64,000 nucleotides of DNA from AP-15 sp963787425. GTDB lineage: Bacteria > Pseudomonadota > Alphaproteobacteria > ATCC43930 > CGMCC-115725. The notes under the pieces were generated by a model. That model saw only the letters and a list, made by a program, of their open reading frames with translations, was not told the origin of the DNA and did no database searches. The stretch's first letter is position 1; each line of letters begins with the position of its first letter. The DNA lies in NCBI GenBank assembly GCA_963787425.1, contig CAWBCV010000004.1:434001-498000 (forward strand), read 5' to 3'. Shown here one piece after another: positions 43,090 to 52,877 of the stretch. The translations under genes and the position numbers were made by a program.

Positions 43090-43866
43090 ATGGCCGAGGC
43101 ACCGCTGCTCGACCCCGACGAACCTGACCCGGTTGCACTCGAGAACGAGGCGGGAGCTTCGGTTTTCTTTCTCACCTGCGAGCATGCGGGGCGCGCTTTC
43201 CCCCGCCGGCTCGGCAGGCTCGGCCTGCCGGAAGCCGAGACTCTGCGGCATATTGCATGGGACATCGGCATCGGCGCAGTCGGGCGTGAGCTTTCCCGCC
43301 TGTTGAATGCAGCGGTCATCCTGCAAACCTATTCGCGCCTGGTGATCGACTGCAATCGCGACCCCGATGTTCCGAGTTCGATACCGGAGATCAGCGAAGA
43401 CACGGATATTCTGGGCAATCACGGCCTCGGGAAGGCTGAGCGGGCCGCCCGTGTGGATGCGATCTTCCGCCCCTATCACAATGCGATAGCGGCGGCCCTG
43501 GATCGCCGCACGGCAGCGGACCGCGCCTCGGCGCTGGTAGCGCTGCACAGCTTCACGCCGGTATTCAAAGGGGTTTCCCGGCCGTGGCATGTGGCGGTGC
43601 TATTCAATCGCGACCCGCGGCTGGCGCATGCTCTCGCCGATGTGCTGCGTGCCGAGGGTGAGCTCGTGGTCGGGGAAAACGAGCCGTACCAGGTCAGCGA
43701 CCTGACCGACTACACCGTCCCGGTGCATGGCGAGCGCCGCGGCCTGCCGCATGTCGAGATCGAGATCCGGCAGGACCTGATCACCGATCCGGCAGGCCAG
43801 AGGGATTGGGCCGAGCGCCTTGCCCGGCTACTGCCCGCCGCGTATGCCGCATTCCTGCGCCAATGA
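43090..43866 (+). CDS. N-formylglutamate amidohydrolase (FGase family)
   Basis: From the ATG at 43090 there are 258 residues; a TTG at 43081 that overlaps the upstream stop is an alternative start. Signature segments are FFLTCEHAGRAFP, HIAWDIGIGAVG, YSRLVIDCNRD, SALVALHSFTPVF and VGENEPYQ, which supply the zinc and catalytic residues of FGase. Classical HutG-type enzymes release formate from N-formylglutamate, but relatives act on other N-acyl glutamates. Its stop overlaps the next ATG. Its position after the GS-like ligase suggests it hydrolyses a glutamyl or formyl intermediate. Confidence 0.92.
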   Translation: MAEAPLLDPDEPDPVALENEAGASVFFLTCEHAGRAFPRRLGRLGLPEAETLRHIAWDIGIGAVGRELSRLLNAAVILQTYSRLVIDCNRDPDVPSSIPEISEDTDILGNHGLGKAERAARVDAIFRPYHNAIAAALDRRTAADRASALVALHSFTPVFKGVSRPWHVAVLFNRDPRLAHALADVLRAEGELVVGENEPYQVSDLTDYTVPVHGERRGLPHVEIEIRQDLITDPAGQRDWAERLARLLPAAYAAFLRQ

Positions 43867-44477
43867 GTGCACTGAGCCGCGAGGTGCCGATCGATCCGGC
43901 CCACGCCGCATTACTGATCATCGACGTCCAGAACTACTGCATCGCCACTGGCAACAGCGAATATTTCGACCGGAGCCTTCGAGAGGTTGTGCTGCCCAAT
44001 ATCCGGCGCCTGCAGACCGCCTGCCGGAGCGGCGGCGTCGAGGTCATGTATTCGGTGATCGAGAACATGACCCGCGACGGCCGCGACCGCAGCCTCGACT
44101 ACAAGATCTCCGGCATCGACGTGCTGCGCGGGTCGTGGGAGGCCTGCGTGCTCGACGAGATCGCGCCGGCCGACGACGAGATGATCTTCCGCAAGACGTC
44201 GAGCAGTGTCTTCATCTCGACTAATATCGATTATGTACTGCGCAATCTGGGAGTACGATCGCTGATAGTCGCCGGCCTATTGACCGACCAGTGCGTCGAA
44301 AGCGCAGTGCGCGACGCCTGCGATCTCGGCTATCTCGTAACCCTCGTCAGCGACGCTTGCGCTACCGCCAGCGCCGAGCGCCACGAGCAGTCGCTCCTCG
44401 GCATTCGCGGTTATTGCCGCCAGCGTAGCACCGATACACTTCTGACTGAGATTGCGGGGCTGACCCGAACGCATTGA
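43863..44477 (+). CDS. Isochorismatase-family cysteine hydrolase
   Basis: This 204-residue protein has the family's catalytic triad: Asp21 (IIDVQNY), Lys111 (FRKTSSSVF) and Cys144 (GLLTDQCVESAVRDA). A cis-peptide segment precedes the Cys. Members cleave amides such as nicotinamide, N-carbamoylsarcosine and ureidoacrylate. Although RutB is in this superfamily, the flanking RutB-specific segments are not evident. As last gene of the four-gene ATGA-linked operon it probably cleaves the final amide of the pathway. Confidence 0.92.
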   Translation: MSALSREVPIDPAHAALLIIDVQNYCIATGNSEYFDRSLREVVLPNIRRLQTACRSGGVEVMYSVIENMTRDGRDRSLDYKISGIDVLRGSWEACVLDEIAPADDEMIFRKTSSSVFISTNIDYVLRNLGVRSLIVAGLLTDQCVESAVRDACDLGYLVTLVSDACATASAERHEQSLLGIRGYCRQRSTDTLLTEIAGLTRTH

Positions 44478-44502
44478 GCAGAGCTGCGATCGTTCAGAGT
44501 CC

Positions 44503-46804
44503 CTATGGCGGATCGAACGCCTTTACCGGCGGCAATGGGCTCTCGAACCGCTCGATTTCAATAGCAGTGAGCTGTCCGGTGCAACCTTGCGCCAGTTTCG
44601 ATGTGCCGGCGTCTCGGGTCAGCACATTTGGGTTGCCGTGCACGCAGATCGGGTTATCCGCAGTCGGGTCCTCGGGGTCGTACCACGCGCCGGTGGAGAG
44701 CTGGACGACGCCGGGGCGCAATGCCTCGCTCAGCACCGCGGCGGCAAGGCATGCACCGCGATCATTGTATAGGCGGACTATGTCGCCGTCGCCGATGCCT
44801 CGCGCCGCAGCGTCATGCGGATGGATGCGGACCGGCTCGCGGTCCTTGATCTTCGATTTGAGACTGGTGGCGCCGAAATCCAATTGACTGTGCAGGCGGG
44901 TGGCCGGCTGATTGGCGACGAGATGGAGTGGGAAACCCAAATTTGCGGCCACCGCGGGCGGCAGCCAGGTCGGATGTCGCGGGCAGTCGGCGTAATTGAA
45001 TCCCGCAATCTTCGCGGACGCGATCTCGATCCTGCCGCTCGGGGTCGGCAGGGGCGCCGCCACGGGGTCGCGGCGGAACGCCCGCACGATTCCGCCATCC
45101 CAGGGCAAGGTCGGCAATGCCAGTTCGCCGATTTCCCAGAACTCGTCGAAATCGGGAGCCTGTGCCCCACGGTCCAGCAGTCCCCGGCGCGTCGGCTCAT
45201 AGAGATGTTGCAGCCACTGGTGTGCCGAGCGGCCTTCGGTAAATCGCTCGGCAATGCCGAGGCGCTGGGCTATCCCAGAAAAGATGTCGTAATCGTCGCG
45301 GGCCTCGGCATAGGCGGGCACCGCCCGGTGCATTGCGACCAGCAGCGGATCGCCCGGTGAGCCGCCGATATCTTCGCGCTCCAAGGTGACGGTCGCCGGC
45401 AATACGATATCGGCGTGCCGGGCGCTCGCGGTCCATACTGAATTCATGCACGATGACGGTGTCCGGCCGCGCGAAGGCGTCGCGCAGCCGGTTCAGATCC
45501 TGATGGTGGTGGAAGGGGTTGCCGCCCGCCCAATAGACCAGCCTGATCTCGGGGTAGGTAAGGTGTTGGCCGTTGAAGTCGAACGCCTCACCCGGATGGA
45601 GCAGCATGTCGGCAATGCGCGCCACCGGGATGAAATCGGCAATTCTGTTGCGCTCGATCGGCAATGTCGGGAGCGGCACGGCCAATGCCGGCTTTCCGGT
45701 ATTTGAGGTCGATCCCAGCGCATAGGCGAACCCGCCCCCCGGCAATCCGATCTGGCCGAGCATCGCCGCCAGCACGACGCCCATCCAGACCGGCTGCTCG
45801 CCGTGCTCGGCGCGCTGCAACGATTGGGAGCAGGTGATCAGAGTGCGCCGGCCGGCGGCGCGGCGCGCCAGCCCGATAATTTCATCGGCGGGCATGCCGC
45901 AAGTAGCGGACGCCCAGTCGGCATCCTTCGGCTGACCGTCATCTCGGCCGAGCAGGTAGCCCTCAAAGATCTCGTAACCGACGCAGTATCGATCGAGAAA
46001 AGCGTGTTCGTGCAGGCCTTCCGTTACCAGCGTGTGCGCGATGCCGAGCATCAGCGCTACGTCCGTGCCGGGGCGGATCGGGTGCCAGACCGCCCCGGCC
46101 TCGGCCGACAGATCGTCGCGCAGCGGGCCGATTAGGTGAAATTCAGCGCCGCGGCTGCGGGCCGCGCGCAACCGGTCTTGCGCGATGTGCTCACTCGTCC
46201 CGCCGCTGCCGACATCGTTGTTCTTCAGAGCCATGCCGCCAAAAGCCAGCACCAAGGCGCTGTGGGCCACCAGCTCGTCCCAGCTGACATTGTTTCCGGC
46301 GACCGCCTCCTGCGGGCCGATGACGTGCGGCAAAATCACCGACGCGGCGCCCGAGCTGTAGCTGCCGACCGAGCGGGCGTACCCGCCGGCCACATTCAGG
46401 AACCGGTGCAGCTGGCGCGGCGCGTCGTGGAACCGCCCGGCGCTCGCCCAACCATAAGAGCCGCCGAAGACGGCGCGCGGCCCATGAGCCGCGTAGACCC
46501 GCTGCAGTTCTGCTGCGACGAGATCGAGCGCGCGCGGCCACTCGACGGGGACGAACTCGTCGCGGCCGCGCCCGCGATCGGCACCGGGGCCGCCTTCGCG
46601 CCAGCCGCGCCGGACCATTGGCCGGGCGATCCGCGCACGGTGCATCACCGCGGCGGGGATGTTGCCGAGCAGCGGCGAGGGGTGAGGGTCGCGCGAATGG
46701 GGCACGATTTCGACGCCGCCGTCGCGGACCAGCACCGAGAAGGCGCCCCAGTGCGAGCTGTGCGGGAGCGGGCGGGGAGAGGGAGGCGTGGGCGTTTGGT
46801 TCAT
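44503..46804 (-). pseudogene. BisC/TorA-type molybdopterin oxidoreductase, split by one frameshift
   Basis: From 46804 the minus strand reads SHWGAFSVLVRDGGV, FGGSYGWASAGRFH, then SYSSGAA with the Ser that binds molybdenum, IGPQEAVAGNNVSWDELV, and ALGSTSNTGKPALA. Around 45425-45450 the frame slips and resumes as VWTASARHADIVLPATVTLE through to GQLTAIEIERFESP at 44503. Joined, the protein is about 766 residues, normal for biotin-sulfoxide or TMAO reductases (MGD cofactor, periplasmic or cytoplasmic). The rest is well conserved and has no internal stops. A sequencing error or a recent mutation is therefore likely. Confidence 0.82.
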
Positions 46805-46849
46805 CGACAGCTAAGATAGGCCGATGCCGTCTCTGCGAAAGGACCCATC

Positions 46850-48244
46850 ATGTCGCTGAGCCGAGAGTTCGCCGGGTTCGTCGCCGGCCTCCAGTACGAA
46901 AACCTGCCACCCGAGGTCGTCGACCGGGCGAAAGGCCTCATCCTGCAGGCCATGAGTTCGGCGCTGATTGCCCGCGATATGCCGGGAAGCCGCCAGGCGC
47001 TGGCCTTGATGCGGGAGGAAGAGGCGGGCGGCGGCGGGGCCGCGACCGTGCTGTGCCACGGCGCGAGGCTCACCAAGGCCGGGGCCGCCTTCGTCAACGC
47101 GGAGACAATCTTCGCGGGCGGCAAGTGGGACACCTTTCGCATGCTGACCCATCCGGGCATAGCGATCCTGCCGGCCGCCTTCGCCGCGGCGGAAACTGCG
47201 AGTTCTTCCGGGAAGGAGTTCCTGACCGCAATCGCCGCCGGGTACGAGGTCATGGAGCGAATGGCCGCCGAGTTCATCCCGACGGTCATGTCGCGCGGCT
47301 TTCACGCGGGGCCGGTGTTCGGCATCTTCGGCGCCGCGGCCGCCGCCGCCAAATTGCAGCGCCTTGACGCCGGCCAGATCCACAGCGCGATTGCGCAATG
47401 CGTCAACCTGGCGGCCGGCAATCTCGAAGGCGCGCGCAGCGGGGGCCGTTCATTGCGCGAAGGGGGCGCCGTGCGCAACGCGTTGCTCGCCGTTGCCTTG
47501 GCCAAGCACGGGACACCGGGCGGCGAGACGACACTTGAAGGCGAGGCCGGGTTCTACCACGCCTATGCCGGCAACAACCGCGGCGAACTACACTACAGCT
47601 TTACCGGTCTGAACCGCACCGGCATCGCCAAGATCACCGAAGGGCTCGGCCGCGATTGGATCTTCCTCGAAACGCTGTACCGCATTTATTCGACCGCCGG
47701 CTACAACATCGCCCACATCGACGTGACGGCGAAGCTCTGCGAAGAGCACAACCTCCGCTACGACGACATCGACCGTATCGAGGCGCTCGTCAACTGGCTC
47801 GAGACGGAATATCCGAGCCCGGCCTTCCCGAGCCGCGGCATCGACAACCCACCGCAAGTCGGCAGCACGCAATATTTCACCGCCTGGGGCGCCGCCCGGC
47901 GCGGCTATCCGCTGTTGCGCGGCGACCGGCCCGGCCCCGGCGAAACCGACCCGCCCGAAGTGCTCGACCTGATGCACCGCGTGACCCTGATCCCGACGGT
48001 GCGCCGCACCCTGTTCGGCCCGCGCATCACGGTCTTTACCAAAGACGGCCGCAGCTTCACAAAAGAGGGCACCGGCCGCGAATTCATCTGGGATTTCGAG
48101 GAGGAAGCCCGGCGCATCCGTCCCATCGCCCCCGGCCTCGCCATCAGCGAAACCCAATTCGCCGAACTCATCGACACCTGCCGCCACCTCGACCGCCTCG
48201 ACCAGGCGGCCGCCAGGCTGATTTCGCTTACCATCCCCTCGTGA
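46850..48244 (+). CDS. MmgE/PrpD family protein
   Basis: The 464-residue product has the PrpD fold: FAGFVAGLQYENLPPEVVDRA at the start, HGARLTKAGAAFVNAET, KWDTFRMLTHPGIAILPAA, and SRGFHAGPVFGIFGAAAAAAKL, the His-Ala-Gly segment seen in 2-methylcitrate dehydratase. Members dehydrate 2-methylcitrate or cis-aconitate-like acids, but many have unknown substrates. The gene is divergent from the molybdoenzyme gene, 45 bases apart. No prpB/prpC is nearby, so propionate catabolism is not supported. Confidence 0.9.
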   Translation: MSLSREFAGFVAGLQYENLPPEVVDRAKGLILQAMSSALIARDMPGSRQALALMREEEAGGGGAATVLCHGARLTKAGAAFVNAETIFAGGKWDTFRMLTHPGIAILPAAFAAAETASSSGKEFLTAIAAGYEVMERMAAEFIPTVMSRGFHAGPVFGIFGAAAAAAKLQRLDAGQIHSAIAQCVNLAAGNLEGARSGGRSLREGGAVRNALLAVALAKHGTPGGETTLEGEAGFYHAYAGNNRGELHYSFTGLNRTGIAKITEGLGRDWIFLETLYRIYSTAGYNIAHIDVTAKLCEEHNLRYDDIDRIEALVNWLETEYPSPAFPSRGIDNPPQVGSTQYFTAWGAARRGYPLLRGDRPGPGETDPPEVLDLMHRVTLIPTVRRTLFGPRITVFTKDGRSFTKEGTGREFIWDFEEEARRIRPIAPGLAISETQFAELIDTCRHLDRLDQAAARLISLTIPS

Positions 48245-48292
48245 GGTATAATCGCATTCCACGTCGTGGCGATCGAGATACGAGAGAAGCCG

Positions 48293-48598
48293 ATGGTCTA
48301 CCGGAAAGATCGATACGTCTGGGCGGCTGTCCTATTCAGAACCACGAGACCAGAGGTCGTCGAAGGGGCGATTATCAGACGTTCTGAGCGACTTCACTGG
48401 ACCAGTCAAGCTGCTATGGAGGAGGTTGGCGAATGGGCAAAAGACCTGTTGCATATTCGCCCTGACGAAAACATCGAGTGGCGAAACATTGAAGACAACG
48501 ACAGCATGTCAATAGGGCGGTTCGTCAATCATCCCAACTACGTTGCTGTGGTAAGGACGATGTTTCTCCCTATGGGAAAACCACCTCGAATGAAATAG
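48293..48598 (+). CDS. Hypothetical protein of 101 residues
   Basis: The ATG at 48293 is preceded by GAGAGAAG; a GTG at 48266 is an alternative. The sequence (YVWAAVLFRTTRPEVVEGAI, HWTSQAAMEEVGEWAKDLL, FVNHPNYVAVVRTMFLP) is protein-like, balanced in charge and without low complexity, and looks AT-richer than its neighbours. No family is recognised. It follows the PrpD-type gene by 48 bases and could be co-transcribed or be a recent acquisition. Confidence 0.5.
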   Translation: MVYRKDRYVWAAVLFRTTRPEVVEGAIIRRSERLHWTSQAAMEEVGEWAKDLLHIRPDENIEWRNIEDNDSMSIGRFVNHPNYVAVVRTMFLPMGKPPRMK

Positions 48599-48701
48599 CC
48601 CATTGGGCTACCTCTGCCACAACGCCCGCCAAAAAGCTGCATAGCTTGCAAAGCCTGCGGTGGCTGCGATGGCCGGGGTCACAGCCAACCGGCCGTGTCG
48701 G

Positions 48702-49930
48702 TCATTCCTCCGGCATTCCGGCCTTGCGCAGCCCGGCGAAATACGTGGCTTCCCATAAGGCGCGGGTCTTCGGCACCCCCCACCATGCGCCAGGATAGGC
48801 CTTCAGATGGGCGATGCTCGAAAAGCGATCTCTGCCGTCCAGCCTCCGGGCTTCGACGAGTTCGGCGGCGGCGCGTTCGGTTTCGCCTTTGAGCCCATAG
48901 GCGGCGGCGAGCCAGCTGCGAGCGAACGGAACGGCAGGCATGTCGCTGCGCGTCTTTTCGAACCAGACGATCGCCTCGTCGATGTGCGCTTGCAGCAGAT
49001 GCACGGTTCCAATCAGACCGTAGCAATAGCCGATGAGGGGATCGCGAGGGCTGAGGCGAATGGCTCGCTCCACCAGCGGAGTAACCTCCTCTATCGACCC
49101 GGCGTAGAGCTTGCACCAGCCGAGCTTCATTAATGCGCCCACGAAGTTGTGATTCAATGCGAGCGCCGCTTCGTATTCGGGAATGGCCTCCTCCCATCGG
49201 TTCTGAGCGCGCAGCACATGGCCTTTGGCGAAATGCGCAAGCGCATAGCGGGGCGACGCCGCCAAGGCTTGATCGACCAGCCCTTCCGCACGTGGCGAGA
49301 TCGACCGCCGCCAAGTCGGCCATCCCAACGAGCACGTTGGTCACCAGTATGGCCGCCAATCGACGCTGTGCCTCGATGGATTTCGGATCGAGCGCCAATG
49401 CGCGCTCGAACAAATTAATTGCCTCCCTGTGGGTGTCAGGCGTCCGGGGCTTCAATAACACCGCACGCCCCCGGAGAATGTAGTCGAGCGCGTCGGGATG
49501 CTCGGTCGGCCGGGCGGCCTCCGCGGCTATCAGCTCGACGCCGAGCGCGTTCGCGAGCCGGCTCGTGATCTCGTTTTGCAGAGCGAACAGATCGCCCGTG
49601 TCGCGGTCGAACCGCTCGGTCCACAGATGCGCATCGGTTGCGGCATCGCTCAGCTGGGCGCTGACGCGGAGCTGGTTGCCCGATCGCCGGCCGCTTCCTT
49701 CGAGCATATTGCGCACACAAAGCTCGCGGCCGATCTGCTTCCGTGTCGATGGGCTTGTTCCTATACGTGAACGCGGTATTTCGCGAGATCACGAACATAT
49801 TCGCGAGCCTCGACAGATCAGTCGTGAGATCTTCGGTGATCCCGCAAATACTGCTGCTCCCGGTCGTCGCTGAGGCTCGTAAACGGCAGGACGACGATTT
49901 TGTTTCGACGAGCCACGGATACGCTCGAAT
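48702..49930 (-). pseudogene. TolB/TPR-type cyclase-accessory protein, degraded by several frameshifts
   Basis: Pieces of one protein occur in order in three frames. VLPFTSLSDDREQQY comes first (about 49880), then GITEDLTTDLSRLANMFVIS and NTAFTYRNKPIDT. Next are MLEGSGRRSGNQLRVSAQLS and WTERFDRDTGDLFALQNEI, and last AEGLVDQALAASPRYALAHFA with further TPR units to 48702. This is the C-terminal half of proteins that follow adenylate-cyclase or CadC-like winged-helix domains. At least three frameshifts and loss of the N-terminus make it non-functional. Confidence 0.75.
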
Positions 49931-49972
49931 ACAGACAGCGCCCACAACCCCAAAATCAACGAAATCCCAAAG

Positions 49973-50947
49973 TCATCCAATCTCCCCGATTGCAACACCA
50001 GTGGATTCGGCGCGCTCTTTCGGCAGCATTGCTACATTGACGAGAGTTTCGATGGCGGACAATTCGGAGGTCTGGATCTGTCTTCCGCAACATCCGTTCG
50101 CTCCAATTTCATATAAGCCATAGCCTAGTTTTTCGACGAATAACCCAAACTCTGTCGCAGAAATCGCCGAGGTTCTTAGAAGATTGCTTGGATTTATTTC
50201 AACTAAGATCACTGGTCTATCTTCGGAGAGTATCCGTTGAGCTCCTTTAAACACCAAGAATTCCGAACCTTCGACATCAATCTTGATAAAATCAATGTGG
50301 TGCGAGATATACGAGTCCAGAGTTTTTACGATAACCGACTGAGTTATTATGTCAGGCATTGCTAAATCTGAGGAAACAAGATGCGTGCCGCCAGGGTTAA
50401 CGTCGTGCACGCTCCATATCACTTGACCTTGACATTCTTCAGACCCCAATGCGAAATGGTGCGTCGTAACATTGGTGAGTCGGTTCTCGGCTATGGTCCT
50501 CGTCAGGAGGTCCATCAGATCGGAGCGTGGTTCGAATGCATCTACTCTTCCGTCTGCTCCGACTAGCCGAGCTAGATTAGCGGTGAACCACCCTAGGTTT
50601 GCGCCGACATCGAGGACAGCCATTCCTCTGACGACCTGCCGTCTGACAAAAGCTGTCTCGATATTTTCGTAATCTCCCGTCGCCATGGCCGGCGACACAT
50701 ATTGATCACCGGAAAGCAGCCAAAACCTCAGGCCATTGTCGAGTTCCACCATGTAACGACGATGTGGACAGGCGTGTCTCACGCCATTGGCTAGAAACTC
50801 CGGAGAGGAGATGAATCGGTCGATGACCGCAAGTCGGCTCGTTTCGGGATAAGATTCCACGGCTTGGGGATCTTCCGGCTCGCGGCCAAGCAGGAGCCTG
50901 TAAGCCCACAAGACATATTGGGAAGTTGGGTAGGGATCGTCAGGCAC
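49973..50947 (-). CDS. FkbM-family methyltransferase with an N-terminal DUF4214-like segment
   Basis: This 324-residue protein has SAM motif I (VLDVGANLGWFT at about 111-122), VDAFEPRSDL, and the FkbM core DFIKIDVEGSEFLVFKGA with LVEINPS. It should methylate a hydroxyl on a sugar or polyketide. Residues 8-52 (YVLWAYRLLLGREPEDPQ, FISSPEFLANG) resemble the DUF4214 motif YRLLLGR.P...G...SPEF, found in many surface-polysaccharide enzymes. It begins the polysaccharide locus and is followed by other FkbM genes. Confidence 0.88.
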   Translation of the reverse strand: MPDDPYPTSQYVLWAYRLLLGREPEDPQAVESYPETSRLAVIDRFISSPEFLANGVRHACPHRRYMVELDNGLRFWLLSGDQYVSPAMATGDYENIETAFVRRQVVRGMAVLDVGANLGWFTANLARLVGADGRVDAFEPRSDLMDLLTRTIAENRLTNVTTHHFALGSEECQGQVIWSVHDVNPGGTHLVSSDLAMPDIITQSVIVKTLDSYISHHIDFIKIDVEGSEFLVFKGAQRILSEDRPVILVEINPSNLLRTSAISATEFGLFVEKLGYGLYEIGANGCCGRQIQTSELSAIETLVNVAMLPKERAESTGVAIGEIG

Positions 50948-51183
50948 CGAGGCCCCTTTTCATCGGTACCAATCTACCTAGACGAAATCGCCCCGTCGCT
51001 CAACTTTCCTGTACCGAGCCTCCGGCGGCAGGCGCCCTCACCGCTGACTAGGCGGCGGCTTCGCCGAATCGCAGTTACTGCCGTCGCAGACGAAAAGATA
51101 ACGGTGTCGCGGCCGATCGCGGCCGCGACACTTAAGAGCCCGCGTTAGTCTTGCGAATCCCAGAGCGGGGCTCAGCGGCGTTG

Positions 51184-52656
51184 TCACTGAGCGCTGAACA
51201 CCGCGATGCACCCCTGTATGCAGCCAACGCCATTGAGCTGATAGCTGTTATTCGCGGGCAACGGCACGTACACGTGATTTTGGGTGCCCAGTGTCGAATT
51301 TGCGATACTCGCGGCGACCGAGTGCACGGTCCCGGAGCCGTGAATGCCGGGCGCGGTCGTCACTGCCGTGGTGGGCGGCAAAGTCGGCAACGTTTGAGTG
51401 AGGATGTTGGTGCTCGTGCCCAATACCGACGCGATGACGCCGAGTGCGGGGCCGCCAGGGTTATTTCCGGCGGTGACGTAGTAGTTGCCGTCGCCGGGGT
51501 TGAACCACACTTCATCGCCCCCGCCGACGCCCGGTACTGATATGATGGAACCATTCGAAGGTCTGCAGCCACTCCCCGGGTTGCAGATCACTTCCTGCGC
51601 CCCCGAGATTCCATTGAGGCACGTCGCCGGTGACCCGGCCGACCCCGGCGGATTCGGAGAGGGCACCACGGCCGTGCACTTATGGTTGGTGCTTATCGGC
51701 GTGGCCGAGGTATCGAAGACTGAATTGCAGCCGACGAGCAGATCTCCGTTCGGGCCAGTGGCGAGGCCGGCGGGCTGGCAATAGTTCACCTGATACAGCC
51801 CTTCGATGATCCCGCTCGTGTTGATCTGCGCGACCGCTCCCTTGGGGAACGCCCCCGATCCGTCCCCATCCACTTCCGGGATCGAGAGAAAGAACTTCCC
51901 GGCTGGGAACGCTGCGCTGGGGCCCATCCACACGGATTGTTCGGCGCCATTGGTCGCATTGACGCCATTGGCCGTATTAAGAATGGTCTGTTTTACGATC
52001 GCGAGCGCGCAAGTCGACGGATTGACGCTGAGCAAGGTTAAAAACGGCGGAGTGTCGGCGTTGTTCACTGCCGCGAGCAGATTGTCCTTTGGGTCGAACG
52101 ACATCTCATCGGCACGAAATTTACCGCCGGTATTGACCGAGCTGGCGACGGTGGTGAAGCTCACGTTGTAGTTGAACGAAACCACCCGGCCACCGCCGGT
52201 TGATGCGGTATCGCCCGCGAAAATGCACGGTATACTCGGGGCGACGGTTACGCCGTTGGGTCCCGAGGTGCCGGTACTTCCCGTATCCCCGGCAAAGCCG
52301 ACGCCGGCGCCGCCGATCTGGCCGTACAAGGTATCCGGGGTGCCGGTGTACGCTCCCGTAGTGTCGATCACGTCGAGGGCCGCGTTGGAACGATCGGCGA
52401 GAAAATAGAGCCCGGTCGTCCGGTCCCACCAACTGATGTCAAAGGAATTTATCTTGGTCGCGCGATTTCCCGCCGTGCCGTTGATCGGAATGAGTTTGAT
52501 CAGGCGGAGAGCCGGGGCGTTGGGGTCGCTGGATGATTGGTCCTGGGCCCACGCCGCGCTCCCGATGAGCAGCACGGCGGCAGCGACCGTTGCCCAAACT
52601 GCTGATCGCCAAAATCTTTTGGCGGCGGTGCACAAACCCTCGGTTGTGGCGAGCAT
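51184..52656 (-). CDS. Secreted beta-propeller-like protein of unknown function
   Basis: The ATG at 52656 follows GGAGGAGAAGGG and opens a signal peptide (AVWATVAAAVLLIGSAAWA), giving 490 residues. The mature part is rich in Gly, Asn, Thr and Ser, with a repeating pattern of short strands (ISWWDRTTGLYFLADRSNAALDVID, AGLATGPNGDLLVGCNS, GDEVWFNPGDGNYYVTAGNN). These look like NHL- or quinoprotein-type blades, and there are several Cys pairs. Its place between FkbM genes suggests an extracellular or periplasmic protein linked to the polysaccharide. No enzyme motif is visible. Confidence 0.72.
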   Translation of the reverse strand: MLATTEGLCTAAKRFWRSAVWATVAAAVLLIGSAAWAQDQSSSDPNAPALRLIKLIPINGTAGNRATKINSFDISWWDRTTGLYFLADRSNAALDVIDTTGAYTGTPDTLYGQIGGAGVGFAGDTGSTGTSGPNGVTVAPSIPCIFAGDTASTGGGRVVSFNYNVSFTTVASSVNTGGKFRADEMSFDPKDNLLAAVNNADTPPFLTLLSVNPSTCALAIVKQTILNTANGVNATNGAEQSVWMGPSAAFPAGKFFLSIPEVDGDGSGAFPKGAVAQINTSGIIEGLYQVNYCQPAGLATGPNGDLLVGCNSVFDTSATPISTNHKCTAVVPSPNPPGSAGSPATCLNGISGAQEVICNPGSGCRPSNGSIISVPGVGGGDEVWFNPGDGNYYVTAGNNPGGPALGVIASVLGTSTNILTQTLPTLPPTTAVTTAPGIHGSGTVHSVAASIANSTLGTQNHVYVPLPANNSYQLNGVGCIQGCIAVFSAQ

Positions 52657-52877
52657 CCCTTCTCCTCCCGCGCGTTGGTTTCCGATCCGGACGACAGATG
52701 ACACCGTCCGGTTCGAAACCATACCACCTCATGACCGCGCGTCAACCATTTGGTCGCCGTGGTTGCATACAAAAACAACGACCTGTCGCGGAATTGTGAC
52801 GCTTCGAAGCCGAGCCAGCGGCGGGATGCACCGACCGGGGATTTCGCCGGTCAGTTTCAAAGCTTCGTTGGTTAAGG

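Noticed and set aside
43863..44477. Assigning the isochorismatase as RutB of the rutA system
   Set aside because: It is 38 kb away, lies in a different coupled operon, and RutB-specific segments are not seen. The shared superfamily triad is not enough.
46850..48244. Calling the MmgE/PrpD protein a 2-methylcitrate dehydratase
   Set aside because: No prpB, prpC or regulator is present and the family contains many enzymes with other substrates.
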